From the NCBI RefSeq assembly GCF_907177275.1, contig NZ_CAJSLV010000114.1, forward strand, positions 1 to 64,000: a stretch of 64,000 nucleotides of DNA, written 5' to 3'. The stretch comes from Actinacidiphila cocklensis (GTDB lineage Bacteria; Actinomycetota; Actinomycetes; Streptomycetales; Streptomycetaceae). How positions within the stretch are numbered: position 1 is the first letter of the stretch; each line of letters starts with the position of its first letter. Both the position numbers and the translations under genes were made by a program. This document shows positions 1-7,118 of the stretch, piece after piece. Below the pieces are notes generated by a model, which was not told the DNA's origin, ran no database searches, and saw only the letters and a list, made by a program, of their open reading frames with translations.

Positions 1-143
1 GTGCAGGCCGCGGGCGCCGCGTCCGGCGACAGGCCGGCGGCCGGGCCGGTGGCGCCCGCCGCGCCCGCGACGCCGAGGCTGACGGCGGCGGCGAGACCGG
101 CCGCGCCGGCACCGGCCATCAGGGAGAGAAGTCGTTTCCTCAT
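1..143 (-). CDS. Secreted protein, N-terminal part only (runs off the window)
   Basis: The reverse strand reads an ATG at 143 into MRKRLLSLMAG followed by a long Ala/Gly/Val/Leu-rich hydrophobic stretch, typical of an actinobacterial Sec signal peptide, and then an Ala/Pro-rich mature start. A GAGAGGA ribosome-binding site lies about 11 nt upstream. Only about 47 codons are inside the window, so the mature domain cannot be identified. The small neighbouring gene at 450 is transcribed the other way. Confidence 0.6.
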   Translation of the reverse strand, partial: MRKRLLSLMAGAGAAGLAAAVSLGVAGAAGATGPAAGLSPDAAPAAC

Positions 144-216
144 GTACTCATCGGTCCTCTCGGAGGTGGGGGATGAGCCGGCAAGTGGCGCTGCCGTAGG
201 GGGAGTCTGAACACGG

Positions 217-250
217 CCGCTCCCCGCCGGTAAGGCCCGGCGGGGAGCGG
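217..250. terminator. Strong 14-bp hairpin in the 143-450 gap
   Basis: Perfect inverted repeat CCGCTCCCCGCCGG / CCGGCGGGGAGCGG with a 6-nt loop. It lies upstream of both flanking genes, so it may be a leader structure or insulate the two units rather than end either one. The rest of the 306-bp gap shows nothing recognisable. Confidence 0.45.
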
Positions 251-449
251 TAGGGATATCCCTATGGGGTTCCTGTGCGATTCACCGCGGCGGCGGCCGG
301 CGGGGGTGCGCGGCTCAGGGCGGAGGCCGGGCCTGCCGGCGTCCGGCTCGGGCCGGCGGCCCCGCGGGAGGTACGGCGGCTGCAGGCGGTGCGGGTGTCG
401 TGCGGTGCGGGACGGCCGGCGGGTTCTTCGCCTGCGGGGTCGCGGTGCC

Positions 450-674
450 ATGGACCGCAGGCCCACGAAGGCGGTGCGGCCCACCGCCTTCGGAGCCTGG
501 GCGGTCGGCGCGGGTGCCGCGGCCATCGCCCACTGGCACGCCCCGCAGCTCTCCGACGCGGTGACCGGCCTGGTCGTCGCCGTGGTGGCCCACGCCACGC
601 TGGAACGGCTGCTGCCCCGGGAACCGGCCCTGCCCGCCGCGGCCTCGGAGCCCCGGGCGACATCGGCGATCTGA
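450..674 (+). CDS. Small hypothetical protein with one hydrophobic segment
   Basis: A 74-residue frame from ATG 450 (MDRRPTKAVRPTAFGAW) with a short basic start, an Ala/Val/Gly-rich hydrophobic middle (about residues 12-50) and a Pro/Ala tail. I do not recognise the family. A very stable 18-bp hairpin begins 16 nt after the stop, which supports a transcription unit ending here. No convincing ribosome-binding site is visible and the frame stays open upstream in a low-complexity basic reading, so both start and reality are uncertain. It may be a small single-pass membrane protein. Confidence 0.4.
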   Translation: MDRRPTKAVRPTAFGAWAVGAGAAAIAHWHAPQLSDAVTGLVVAVVAHATLERLLPREPALPAAASEPRATSAI

Positions 675-689
675 GCGGAACCGGCGCCT

Positions 690-732
690 GACGGCCACCG
701 GCAGGAGCAGCGTCCTCCTGCCGGTGGCCGTC
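690..732. terminator. Bidirectional terminator hairpin
   Basis: Perfect 18-bp stem (GACGGCCACCGGCAGGAG and its complement) with a 7-nt loop, between the convergent small gene ending at 674 and the SDR gene ending at 788. No T-run follows, as is usual for actinomycete terminators. Confidence 0.75.
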
Positions 733-787
733 GCCGTCCCCGCGCGAAGGCCGGCCTCGCGGTCGAAGGGGTGGCGCATGGAAGCCC

Positions 788-1606
788 TCAGTCGACGAGC
801 GCGCCCGCGGACAGGTTGACGACGGCCCCGGTCATGGCCCCGGCACGGTCCGACGCCAGGAAGGCGGCCGTCTCGGCGACTTCGGAGAGCCACGGCAGCC
901 TTCCCAGGAGCGTGCCCTGCGTCATCGCGCCGCCGTCCAGCAGCATCTCCTGGACCGACTGCCCGGCCGCTGCCGCGGTCTGCCCGAAGAGGTCCGCGGT
1001 GTAGGAGCCGGCCGCAGGCGCGTCGGCGACGGCGTGCGGGCGGATGCCGATCACCCGGACGTCGGGGGCCAGTTCGGCGGCGAGCACCCTTGCGAAGGCC
1101 TCCTTGCCCGCCGCGCTCACGGCGTGCCCCAGGATGCCGCCCACCGCGAGCTTGGCGCCCGGCTCGGACAGCGTCAGGATGACGCCGGGGCGTCCGCGGC
1201 CCATGTGCCTTGCCACGGCCTTGCTGGTGACGAAGAGCGCCCGCAGGAAGCCGTCCACCGGCCGCATGAACTCCTCCAGCGAGAGGTCCGCCAGCGTCGT
1301 CCCCTGGTCGTGCGGGAAGCTCACGGCGTTGAGGGCGATGTCGATGCGGCCGGTGCCGGTCCTCGCCGCGACCGCGTCGGCGTGCGCTTCGACCGCCTGC
1401 TGGTCGAGGACGTCGACCAGCGCGGTCTCGGCCTCGCCGCCCGTGGCGGCGATGTCGCGCGCCACGGCGTCGAGTTTCGCCTGCGTCCGTCCGGCGACGA
1501 AGACCCGCGCGCCCTCCCGGGCGAACACCCGGGCGACGGCGCCGCCGATGGCGCCTCCGCCTCCGTAGATCACGGCGTTCTTACCGCCGAGCAGCAGCCC
1601 ACTCAC
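788..1606 (-). CDS. SDR-family (Rossmann) protein lacking the usual catalytic tyrosine
   Basis: A 272-residue short-chain dehydrogenase/reductase-like protein. The nucleotide-binding glycine motif is visible near the N terminus (YGGGGAIGGAVA), followed by an NADP-like Arg at AGRTQ and the NAV of the beta-4 motif. The catalytic region reads LTLSEPGAK, then HAVSAAGKEAF: the Ser and Lys of the Ser-Tyr-Lys triad are present, but the Tyr four residues before Lys is Ser. Only two Tyr exist in the protein and neither lies there. It may use another mechanism, act on a non-redox substrate or be a binding protein. It lies downstream of the SRPBCC-ArsR pair on the same strand (97 bp), possibly co-transcribed. 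Confidence 0.85.
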   Translation of the reverse strand: MSGLLLGGKNAVIYGGGGAIGGAVARVFAREGARVFVAGRTQAKLDAVARDIAATGGEAETALVDVLDQQAVEAHADAVAARTGTGRIDIALNAVSFPHDQGTTLADLSLEEFMRPVDGFLRALFVTSKAVARHMGRGRPGVILTLSEPGAKLAVGGILGHAVSAAGKEAFARVLAAELAPDVRVIGIRPHAVADAPAAGSYTADLFGQTAAAAGQSVQEMLLDGGAMTQGTLLGRLPWLSEVAETAAFLASDRAGAMTGAVVNLSAGALVD

Positions 1607-1703
1607 CTGAGTCCTCCACGTGCGATGCGTTCTTCCTGGTGGTGCGGGGCCGGCCCGAAGGCCGCCCGCACCCGCGACGCCGGCAGGGCGCCGGCGCCGC
1701 CGG

Positions 1704-2048
1704 TCAGCCGTTCTTCCGGCGCTGGATCTGCTCCGCGATGCGCTTGATGCGGTTCAGCCGCGCGTCCCATGTGCTGCCGACCTCGTTCAGCTGCCGGACG
1801 GCGCGGGCGAGTTGTGCCTCGTCGACTTCGTAGCGCCTCTCACGGCCCAGGGGCGTCGCGTGCACGAGGCCCGCGCGGTCGAGGACGGCCAGGTGCTTGG
1901 CGACGGCCTGGCGCGAGATCGGGAGGCGGTCGCTCAGGCCCGTCGGCGTACCGACGCCCTCCGCGAGCAGCAGGTCGAGCAGCCGGCGCCTGACCGGGTC
2001 GCCGACTGCCGACCAGAGCTGGTCGTCGTCGACCGTGTCGGCCGTCAT
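1704..2048 (-). CDS. ArsR-family winged-helix transcriptional regulator
   Basis: A 114-residue regulator with the typical ArsR opening (WSAVGDPVRRRLLDLLL), a recognition helix region ISRQAVAKHLAVLDRAGLV and a wing with GRERRYEV. The ATG at 2048 overlaps the TGA of the upstream SRPBCC gene in an ATGA, so the two are translationally coupled. No CxC metal-binding motif is present, so this is the non-metal ArsR subgroup usually paired with an AHSA1/SRPBCC protein. The palindrome GCAACC-ATC-GGTTGC upstream of the pair is the obvious candidate for its own binding site, giving autoregulation. Confidence 0.92.
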   Translation of the reverse strand: MTADTVDDDQLWSAVGDPVRRRLLDLLLAEGVGTPTGLSDRLPISRQAVAKHLAVLDRAGLVHATPLGRERRYEVDEAQLARAVRQLNEVGSTWDARLNRIKRIAEQIQRRKNG

Positions 2049-2494
2049 CGCACGACCACGGAAGGGGCGTAGCTCCGCAGCCTGGGCAGGAACACGTCCC
2101 AGCCGCGCTCGTGGTCGTGGAAGGCCTCCTCCAGGACCGCGGCCTCCCATCCCCGCTCCCGCCAGCCGCTCTCGGTCATGCGCAGGATCGTGCCGTCGCC
2201 GGAGGGCTCCAGCTCGAAGGTGACCAGCAGGGAGTTGTCCGCGCCGGGCAGCTCGTCCGGGGGCGCGACCCAGTGGAAGGCGAACCGGTGCGGCCGGTCC
2301 ACCTCGACCACCGTGATCCGCTCGACCGCGGCGCGGTCACCCCACACGAGCTCGCCGACCTCGCCCGGCTCGGGCACGAACGACGCGTCGTCGGGCCACC
2401 ACATCCTGATGTGCTCGGGGCGGCTCACCACGTCGAAGACGACGTCCGGTGCCGCGTCCACGCGGATCTCGCGCTCCAGCTTCCCGAATTCCAC
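2045..2494 (-). CDS. SRPBCC (AHSA1/activator-like) domain protein
   Basis: About 149 residues of the Bet v1-like/AHSA1 fold: EREIRVDAAPDVVFDVVSRPEHIRMWWPD at the start, a central beta-strand run ending in the GGWD-like helix region, and ERGWDVFLPRLRSYA. Such proteins bind hydrophobic ligands. The frame is open to an ATG at 2518, but that codon lies inside the operator palindrome and close to the predicted transcription start. A GGGAGG stands 6 nt before the GTG at 2494 (3 nt before a GTG at 2497), which I prefer. First gene of an operon with the ArsR regulator. Confidence 0.88.
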   Translation of the reverse strand: MEFGKLEREIRVDAAPDVVFDVVSRPEHIRMWWPDDASFVPEPGEVGELVWGDRAAVERITVVEVDRPHRFAFHWVAPPDELPGADNSLLVTFELEPSGDGTILRMTESGWRERGWEAAVLEEAFHDHERGWDVFLPRLRSYAPSVVVR

Positions 2495-2510
2495 CACTGA
2501 CCTCCCATGT

Positions 2511-2525
2511 GCAACCATCGGTTGC
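2511..2525. promoter_or_regulatory. Palindromic operator GCAACC-ATC-GGTTGC
   Basis: A perfect 6-bp inverted repeat with a 3-bp spacer, a few bases downstream of the -10 of the SRPBCC-arsR promoter, so a bound repressor would block initiation. A second, looser inverted repeat (GCAAC-N5-GTTGC, 2556-2570) covers the -35 region. Candidate ArsR autoregulatory sites. Confidence 0.65.
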
Positions 2526-2530
2526 GTATG

Positions 2531-2559
2531 AATGTAGTGGTGGTGCCGGTGATCCGCAA
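2531..2559 (-). promoter_or_regulatory. Promoter of the SRPBCC-arsR operon
   Basis: Reverse strand: TTGCGG (2559-2554), 17 bp, TACATT (2536-2531). Transcription would start within the palindrome at 2511-2525. Confidence 0.6.
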
Positions 2560-2591
2560 CCTTGTGTTGCGCATGCTGGCGGTGGGTGTGG

Positions 2592-2630
2592 TTCGGGGCC
2601 GTCCGCGGATGGTGGTCGGACGGCCCCGAA
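2592..2630. terminator. Terminator after the first mannanase gene
   Basis: Perfect 14-bp stem TTCGGGGCCGTCCG / CGGACGGCCCCGAA with an 11-nt loop, 40 bp beyond the stop of the reverse-strand mannanase gene. Confidence 0.75.
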
Positions 2631-2669
2631 GCGGTGCTCAGGTGCTCATGTGCTGGCGTGCCGGTGCGG

Positions 2670-4118
2670 TCAGGCGGGCAGGTGCCAGAGTTGCCAGGCG
2701 TTGGTGTTGCGGTCCCAGATCTGCAGGCGGGTGCCGTTGGCGGTGCTGCCGCCGGGGACGTCGAGGTAGCGGCCGGACTGCGGGTTCTTCAGATGGCCGT
2801 CGGACTCGGCGACCCACTGCTGCGCACCGGAGCCGTTGCAGTCCCACAGCTGGAGCACCGTGCCGTTCACCGTGCCCTGGCCTGTGGCGTCAAGGCACTT
2901 GCCCAACGCCCGGACCGTCCCGTCGGAACCCACCGTCCAGGACTGGGCAGTCGTGCCGTTGCAGTCGTACAACTGCACCGCAGAACCGTTCGCACTGCTC
3001 GCCCCGGCCACGTCCACGCACTTGCCGCCCACACCCGTGACCGGGCCGGTCGCCGAACCACCCGGAGGCGTCGTCGGCGGGGTCGTCCCCCCGCCGGCGG
3101 GGACGGTGAACTGGCCCTGGCTGAGCACGCGTGCGGAGTTGAAGGTGGCCTGGAGGCCGGAGGCGGAGTTGGCCGAGGTGATGTAGTCCGCCCAGATCAT
3201 GAACCAGGTCCACTGCGGCTGCGCCGCCAGCTGCGAGGGGGTGGGCACCGTGCCGACCTCTGCGAGGGAGACGGGCTTGCCGTGGGCGACGTTGACGATC
3301 GCCTGGTACCAGTCGCTCGTCGGGAAGCCGTGCACCCACGGGTCGAGGCTGGCCACGTCGACGTAGTTGTCGCCCGGGTAGAAGCCGGACGCGCCGCCGG
3401 AACCGCCGTTGGCGTCGCTGTCCTTCACGTTCCACACCCAGATGATGTTGCTCAGGCCCTTGGACTGCAGGTAGTCGTGGGTGATCTGGAACAGCCGCGC
3501 GCTGCCGTTCGGCCCCGAACGGCCGCCCCACCACGCCCAGCCCTCGTTCATCTCGTGCAGCGGCCGGAACAGCACCGGGATACCGGCGTCCTTGAGCTGC
3601 TGGAAGTAGGGCACCGCGGTGTCGAGTTTGGCCTTGTAGGCGTTGTTGAGCGCGGTGCCGCCGGTGATCAGCTGGTTCCAGTCGGAGTCCGACAAGGACG
3701 AGCCGTTGATGCCGCCGTCGAAGGCGCAGGTGGCCACGTCGGGGCGGCACATGTGCCAGGTCAGGTTCACCAGCGAGCCGTTGGCCCACTCGGTCTTCGC
3801 CTGGTTGACCATCGTCTGCCGGTTGGCGATGTCCGTGGCCGTGAAGCCCAGTTCACCGCCCCACAGGCCCGGCCACTTGCCGGTGATCGTGTGCGCCTGC
3901 GCGGTGTACTGCGACGGGTTGCTCAGCGGTTCCTTGTTGTGCACGCCGCTGACCGTGTGGTTGCCGCTGATCTGGTGCAGGTAGCCGATCACGGCGTCGG
4001 GCGTCGAGGCGCCGGTCGCGGACGCCGGGGACGTGGAGGTGGCCAGCCATGCGGCGCCGGCCAGCGGTAGCGCGGCCAGCAAGGCGGCGGCCCTGCGCGT
4101 GAAGATCTTCGGTCTCAA
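2670..4118 (-). CDS. Secreted GH26 endo-beta-1,4-mannanase with C-terminal ricin-type CBM13
   Basis: A 482-residue exported enzyme expected to cut internal beta-1,4-mannan linkages. The N-terminal signal peptide reads FTRRAAALLAALPLAGAAWL and ends near ASA. GH26 catalytic domain about residues 35-330: acid/base Glu in RPLHEMNEGWAWWG (about 189), nucleophile Glu in SLAEVGTVP (about 287). A Thr/Pro/Gly linker leads to a ricin B-type beta-trefoil (about 355-482) with repeated QSW/QQW/QLW motifs. The start is TTG at 4118 preceded by GAGAGGG. A 156-bp and a 364-bp block are identical or nearly so to the divergent mannanase-esterase gene at 4695, while the rest has diverged. A TAAAACG operator lies in the shared upstream region. 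Confidence 0.93.
   Translation of the reverse strand: MRPKIFTRRAAALLAALPLAGAAWLATSTSPASATGASTPDAVIGYLHQISGNHTVSGVHNKEPLSNPSQYTAQAHTITGKWPGLWGGELGFTATDIANRQTMVNQAKTEWANGSLVNLTWHMCRPDVATCAFDGGINGSSLSDSDWNQLITGGTALNNAYKAKLDTAVPYFQQLKDAGIPVLFRPLHEMNEGWAWWGGRSGPNGSARLFQITHDYLQSKGLSNIIWVWNVKDSDANGGSGGASGFYPGDNYVDVASLDPWVHGFPTSDWYQAIVNVAHGKPVSLAEVGTVPTPSQLAAQPQWTWFMIWADYITSANSASGLQATFNSARVLSQGQFTVPAGGGTTPPTTPPGGSATGPVTGVGGKCVDVAGASSANGSAVQLYDCNGTTAQSWTVGSDGTVRALGKCLDATGQGTVNGTVLQLWDCNGSGAQQWVAESDGHLKNPQSGRYLDVPGGSTANGTRLQIWDRNTNAWQLWHLPA
2677..3040 (-). repeat. CBM13 block, 364 bp, inverted copy of 5773-6136
   Basis: By direct comparison 360 of 364 bases match the CBM13 module of the opposite-strand mannanase-esterase gene. 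Identity stops abruptly at both ends. Confidence 0.95.
3453..3608 (-). repeat. GH26 active-site block, 156 bp, identical inverted copy of 5220-5375
   Basis: All 156 bases match. The block encodes the acid/base Glu region. Flanking GH26 sequence has diverged, pointing to recent gene conversion. Confidence 0.95.
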
Positions 4119-4239
4119 GGGGGGACCCTCTCATGAACGGTCATGGGTCATGGGGGTGGAACGTTGCATGTCCGCAGGCAGCCGGCCCTGTTCGGCCGCG
4201 CCCGAGTGACATCGCTGTCACGCTCTGGACTGACGCCAG

Positions 4240-4268
4240 AAGCTAGAACTCCGCACTTCCGGTGTCAA
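4240..4268 (-). promoter_or_regulatory. Promoter of the GH26-CBM13 mannanase gene
   Basis: Reverse strand: TTGACA (4268-4263), exact 17-bp spacer, TAGCTT (4245-4240). The transcription start falls near 4233, giving a leader of about 115 nt before the TTG start. Confidence 0.7.
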
Positions 4269-4271
4269 TGG

Positions 4272-4287
4272 ATTGGACCAGACCAGA
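4272..4287. promoter_or_regulatory. Weak dre-like (DasR-type) sequence
   Basis: ATTGGACCAGACCAGA matches the published DasR dre consensus (ACTGGTCTAGACCAGT) at 12 of 16 positions, with a perfect AGACCAG half. It lies just upstream of the mannanase -35. Could be chance. Confidence 0.25.
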
Positions 4288-4289
4288 TG

Positions 4290-4296
4290 TAAAACG
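4290..4296 (+). promoter_or_regulatory. TAAAACG operator between the two mannanase genes
   Basis: ATG-TAAAACG-TGCCAG in the 576-bp divergent region. Same core as the sites before manD, the ROK kinase, the hydrolase and lacI. It lies 22 bp upstream of the -35 of the leftward mannanase. Confidence 0.6.
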
Positions 4297-4507
4297 TGCC
4301 AGCAACGCTGGAGAGGAACCCTGCAACACCGTTCCCGCGCCCGGAGTTCCGGCCCCCGCCACGCCCGTACGGCGGGTCCGCGGAGGCCGCCGTCGCCTGA
4401 CGGGCGCCGGGGAACACCGGAGTCGTGCAGTGGAACAACCCGCAGTTCAGGGGTACTTGCGGCGTCCACGTCGGCGAAGACCTCGGGATTTCTACTTGAA
4501 CGATATA

Positions 4508-4536
4508 TGGACAGCGGTAACCCGCGGGTCTACTGT
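4508..4536 (+). promoter_or_regulatory. Promoter of the mannanase-esterase gene
   Basis: TGGACA (4508-4513), 17 bp, TACTGT (4531-4536). This predicts a leader of about 150 nt before ATG 4695. Nothing else was recognised in the 4300-4694 part of the gap. Confidence 0.6.
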
Positions 4537-4694
4537 GACGCCGATCCGGGACCGCACCACCATCGCCCGGCAGCACTGCCACTTCCCTTCCTGAACCTGC
4601 CAGGGCACCCCCCGGCCGGCCCCCGAACCGGGGCACCGGCCGGCGCGGAACGAGGCGCCGGCCGGACCACCTCCTCCCCTCGAAAGGCACCTCC

Positions 4695-7043
4695 ATGTCC
4701 TTACGCGCCAGAACCCGCGCGCTGCTGGCCGGTATCGTGGCCGCGGCGACGGCGGGCGTCGCGCTCACCCTGACCGGCGGGAGCGCCGCGGCGGCGCCGC
4801 CGGCGGCGTCCGGTGTCACCAAGGCCGACGAGATCGCGTACCTCAAGAGCCTCACCGGGAACCACGTGCTGTCCGGCCAGCAGGGCGGCGCCAACAGCAG
4901 CCCGTCCCAGTGGATCAGCAAGGTCCACGACATCACCGGCAAGTACCCGGGCATCTGGAACGGCGACTTCGGTTTCAGCCAGAACGACATCGACAACCGG
5001 CAGACCGTCGTCAACGAGGCCAAGGCCGAGTGGAACAACGGCGCGCTGCCCGGCCTGATGATGCACGCGTGCCGTCCCGACGTCGCCACCTGCGCCTTCG
5101 AGGGCGGCTCGAACCCCGTCAACGGCAGCAAGCTGTCGGACCCGGAGTGGCAGCAGGTCATCACCGACGGCACGACGCTCAACACCGACTACAAGCGCAA
5201 ACTCGACCAGTTCGTCCCGTACTTCCAGCAGCTCAAGGACGCCGGTATCCCGGTGCTGTTCCGGCCGCTGCACGAGATGAACGAGGGCTGGGCGTGGTGG
5301 GGCGGCCGTTCGGGGCCGAACGGCAGCGCGCGGCTGTTCCAGATCACCCACGACTACCTGCAGTCCAAGGGCCTGGACAACATCATCTGGGTCTGGGCGC
5401 TCAAGGACGTCCAGGGCGCCGCCCCCCAGGCGTCCGGCTACTACCCGGGCGACAGCTACGTCGACGTCGTCGGCCTGGACGTGTGGTGGCAGAAGTTCCC
5501 CGCCACCGACTGGTACAACGCGATGTCGGCCATCGCGGGCAGCAAGAAGCCCATGGCCCTGGCCGAGGTGGGCAGCGTGCCGCAGCCCGCGCAGCTGTCG
5601 GCACAGCCCAAGTGGGTCTACTGGAACGTGTGGCTGGACTACCTGACGAACTCCGGCTACAACACCAACGACTCCGTCAAGGCCGGCTACTACGACGCAC
5701 GCGTGCTCAGCCGCGGCGACATCCACATCCCCGGCGGGGGGACGCCTCCGGGTGGTCCGGGTACGGGGCCGATCACGGGTGTGGGCGGCAAGTGCGTGGA
5801 CGTGGCCGGGGCGAGCAGTGCGAACGGTTCTGCGGTGCAGTTGTACGACTGCAACGGCACGACTGCCCAGTCCTGGACGGTGGGTTCGGACGGGACGGTC
5901 CGGGCGTTGGGCAAGTGCCTTGACGCCACAGGCCAGGGCACGGTGAACGGCACGGTGCTGCAGCTGTGGGACTGCAACGGCTCCGGTGCGCAGCAGTGGG
6001 TCGCCGAGTCCGACGGCCATCTGAGGAACCCGCAGTCCGGCCGCTACCTCGACGTCCCCGGCGGCAGCACCGCCAACGGCACCCGCCTGCAGATATGGGA
6101 CCGCAACACCAACGCCTGGCAACTCTGGCACCTGCCGCAGGGCGGGGGCGGCACGACGTCGCCGGGATCCTGCACCCCGAGCCTGGGCAGCGGGCAGTAC
6201 AGCACGCCGGTGTCCTTCGGCGGCAGCAGCTACCAGGTCCTCGTGCACATCCCGGCCCGTGCCGCGGGTACCCGGCTGCCCCTGGTCCTTGACCTGCACG
6301 GCAGCCAGTCCACCGGGGCAGGGCAGCTGTCGTACAGCGACATGGCGCCCACCGCCGACGCGGGCGCCTTCATCGTCGCCGCGCCCACCGGCGTGGTGCC
6401 CGCCGGCAGCGGCTACATCTGGAACGTCCCCTCCGTCACGCCCAGCGGCACGCGCGACGACGTCGGCTTCCTGCGGCAGGTCATCGACACCCTCACGGCG
6501 AGCGCGTGCGCCGACCCGGCGCGGGTGTACGCCACGGGCTACTCCGGCGGCGGGCGGATGACCTCCGCCCTGGGCTGCATGCTCGCGGACAAGGTCGCTG
6601 CGATCGCCCCGGTGGCCGGCATCCGTGCGGGCCGGCCCGACCCGGCCGACCACAGCAAGCCGGAGGCGTCGAGCTGCACGCCCTCCCGCGCTGTCCCGGT
6701 GATCGCCTTCCACGGGCAGCAGGACGCCACCAACCCCTACGACGGGGGAGGCGACGGGACGGCCTGGCAGTACTCGGTGCCGGTGGCGCAGCAGGCGTGG
6801 GCAGGACTCGACGGCTGCACCGCGGCGCCTGCCACCAGCCAGGTGAGCACCCACGTCAGCAGGACCGTCTACAGCGGCTGCCGGGACGGCGCAGAGGTCC
6901 AGCTCTACACCGTTTCCGACGGCGGGCACACCTGGCCCGACTCCCCGCAGGACAACGGCAACGGCACGGTCACCCACGAGGTCAGCGCCGACACCCTCAT
7001 GTGGCAGTTCTTCCGGCAGCACCCCATGCCCGGGGCCTCGTGA
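4695..7043 (+). CDS. Secreted three-module enzyme: GH26 mannanase, CBM13, CE1/LpqC-like esterase
   Basis: A 782-residue exported protein. Signal peptide residues 1-36 (RTRALLAGIVAAATAGVALTL). GH26 domain about 38-345, with acid/base Glu in RPLHEMNEGW (about 192) and nucleophile Glu in LAEVGSVP (about 290). Ricin-type CBM13 about 358-480. After a Gly/Thr linker, a CE1/LpqC/PHB-depolymerase-like alpha/beta hydrolase, about 490-782, with LDLHG, nucleophile Ser in GYSGGG (about 616) and a His in DGGHTWP (about 743). I infer that it both cuts mannan and removes acyl groups, most likely acetyl from glucomannan; a feruloyl or polyester esterase activity cannot be excluded. ATG 4695 follows GAAAGG at 7 nt. 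A terminator hairpin follows. The GH26 core and CBM share near-identical blocks with the neighbouring mannanase. Confidence 0.93.
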   Translation: MSLRARTRALLAGIVAAATAGVALTLTGGSAAAAPPAASGVTKADEIAYLKSLTGNHVLSGQQGGANSSPSQWISKVHDITGKYPGIWNGDFGFSQNDIDNRQTVVNEAKAEWNNGALPGLMMHACRPDVATCAFEGGSNPVNGSKLSDPEWQQVITDGTTLNTDYKRKLDQFVPYFQQLKDAGIPVLFRPLHEMNEGWAWWGGRSGPNGSARLFQITHDYLQSKGLDNIIWVWALKDVQGAAPQASGYYPGDSYVDVVGLDVWWQKFPATDWYNAMSAIAGSKKPMALAEVGSVPQPAQLSAQPKWVYWNVWLDYLTNSGYNTNDSVKAGYYDARVLSRGDIHIPGGGTPPGGPGTGPITGVGGKCVDVAGASSANGSAVQLYDCNGTTAQSWTVGSDGTVRALGKCLDATGQGTVNGTVLQLWDCNGSGAQQWVAESDGHLRNPQSGRYLDVPGGSTANGTRLQIWDRNTNAWQLWHLPQGGGGTTSPGSCTPSLGSGQYSTPVSFGGSSYQVLVHIPARAAGTRLPLVLDLHGSQSTGAGQLSYSDMAPTADAGAFIVAAPTGVVPAGSGYIWNVPSVTPSGTRDDVGFLRQVIDTLTASACADPARVYATGYSGGGRMTSALGCMLADKVAAIAPVAGIRAGRPDPADHSKPEASSCTPSRAVPVIAFHGQQDATNPYDGGGDGTAWQYSVPVAQQAWAGLDGCTAAPATSQVSTHVSRTVYSGCRDGAEVQLYTVSDGGHTWPDSPQDNGNGTVTHEVSADTLMWQFFRQHPMPGAS
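5220..5375 (+). repeat. GH26 active-site block, copy of 3453-3608
   Basis: Inverted, 156/156 identical partner of the block in the leftward mannanase gene. Confidence 0.95.
5773..6136 (+). repeat. CBM13 block, copy of 2677-3040
   Basis: Inverted partner, 360/364 identical. One of the four differences changes Lys to Arg. Confidence 0.95.
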
Positions 7044-7061
7044 CCGGATGAGCACCCCTGG

Positions 7062-7088
7062 GCGGCCGGGACGTGCGGTCCCGGCCGC
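7062..7088. terminator. Bidirectional terminator hairpin
   Basis: Perfect 11-bp stem GCGGCCGGGAC / GTCCCGGCCGC with a 5-nt loop, between the convergent mannanase-esterase and manD genes. Confidence 0.75.
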
Positions 7089-7118
7089 GCAGGCGACGCC
7101 GTACGCGTCGGACCACCG

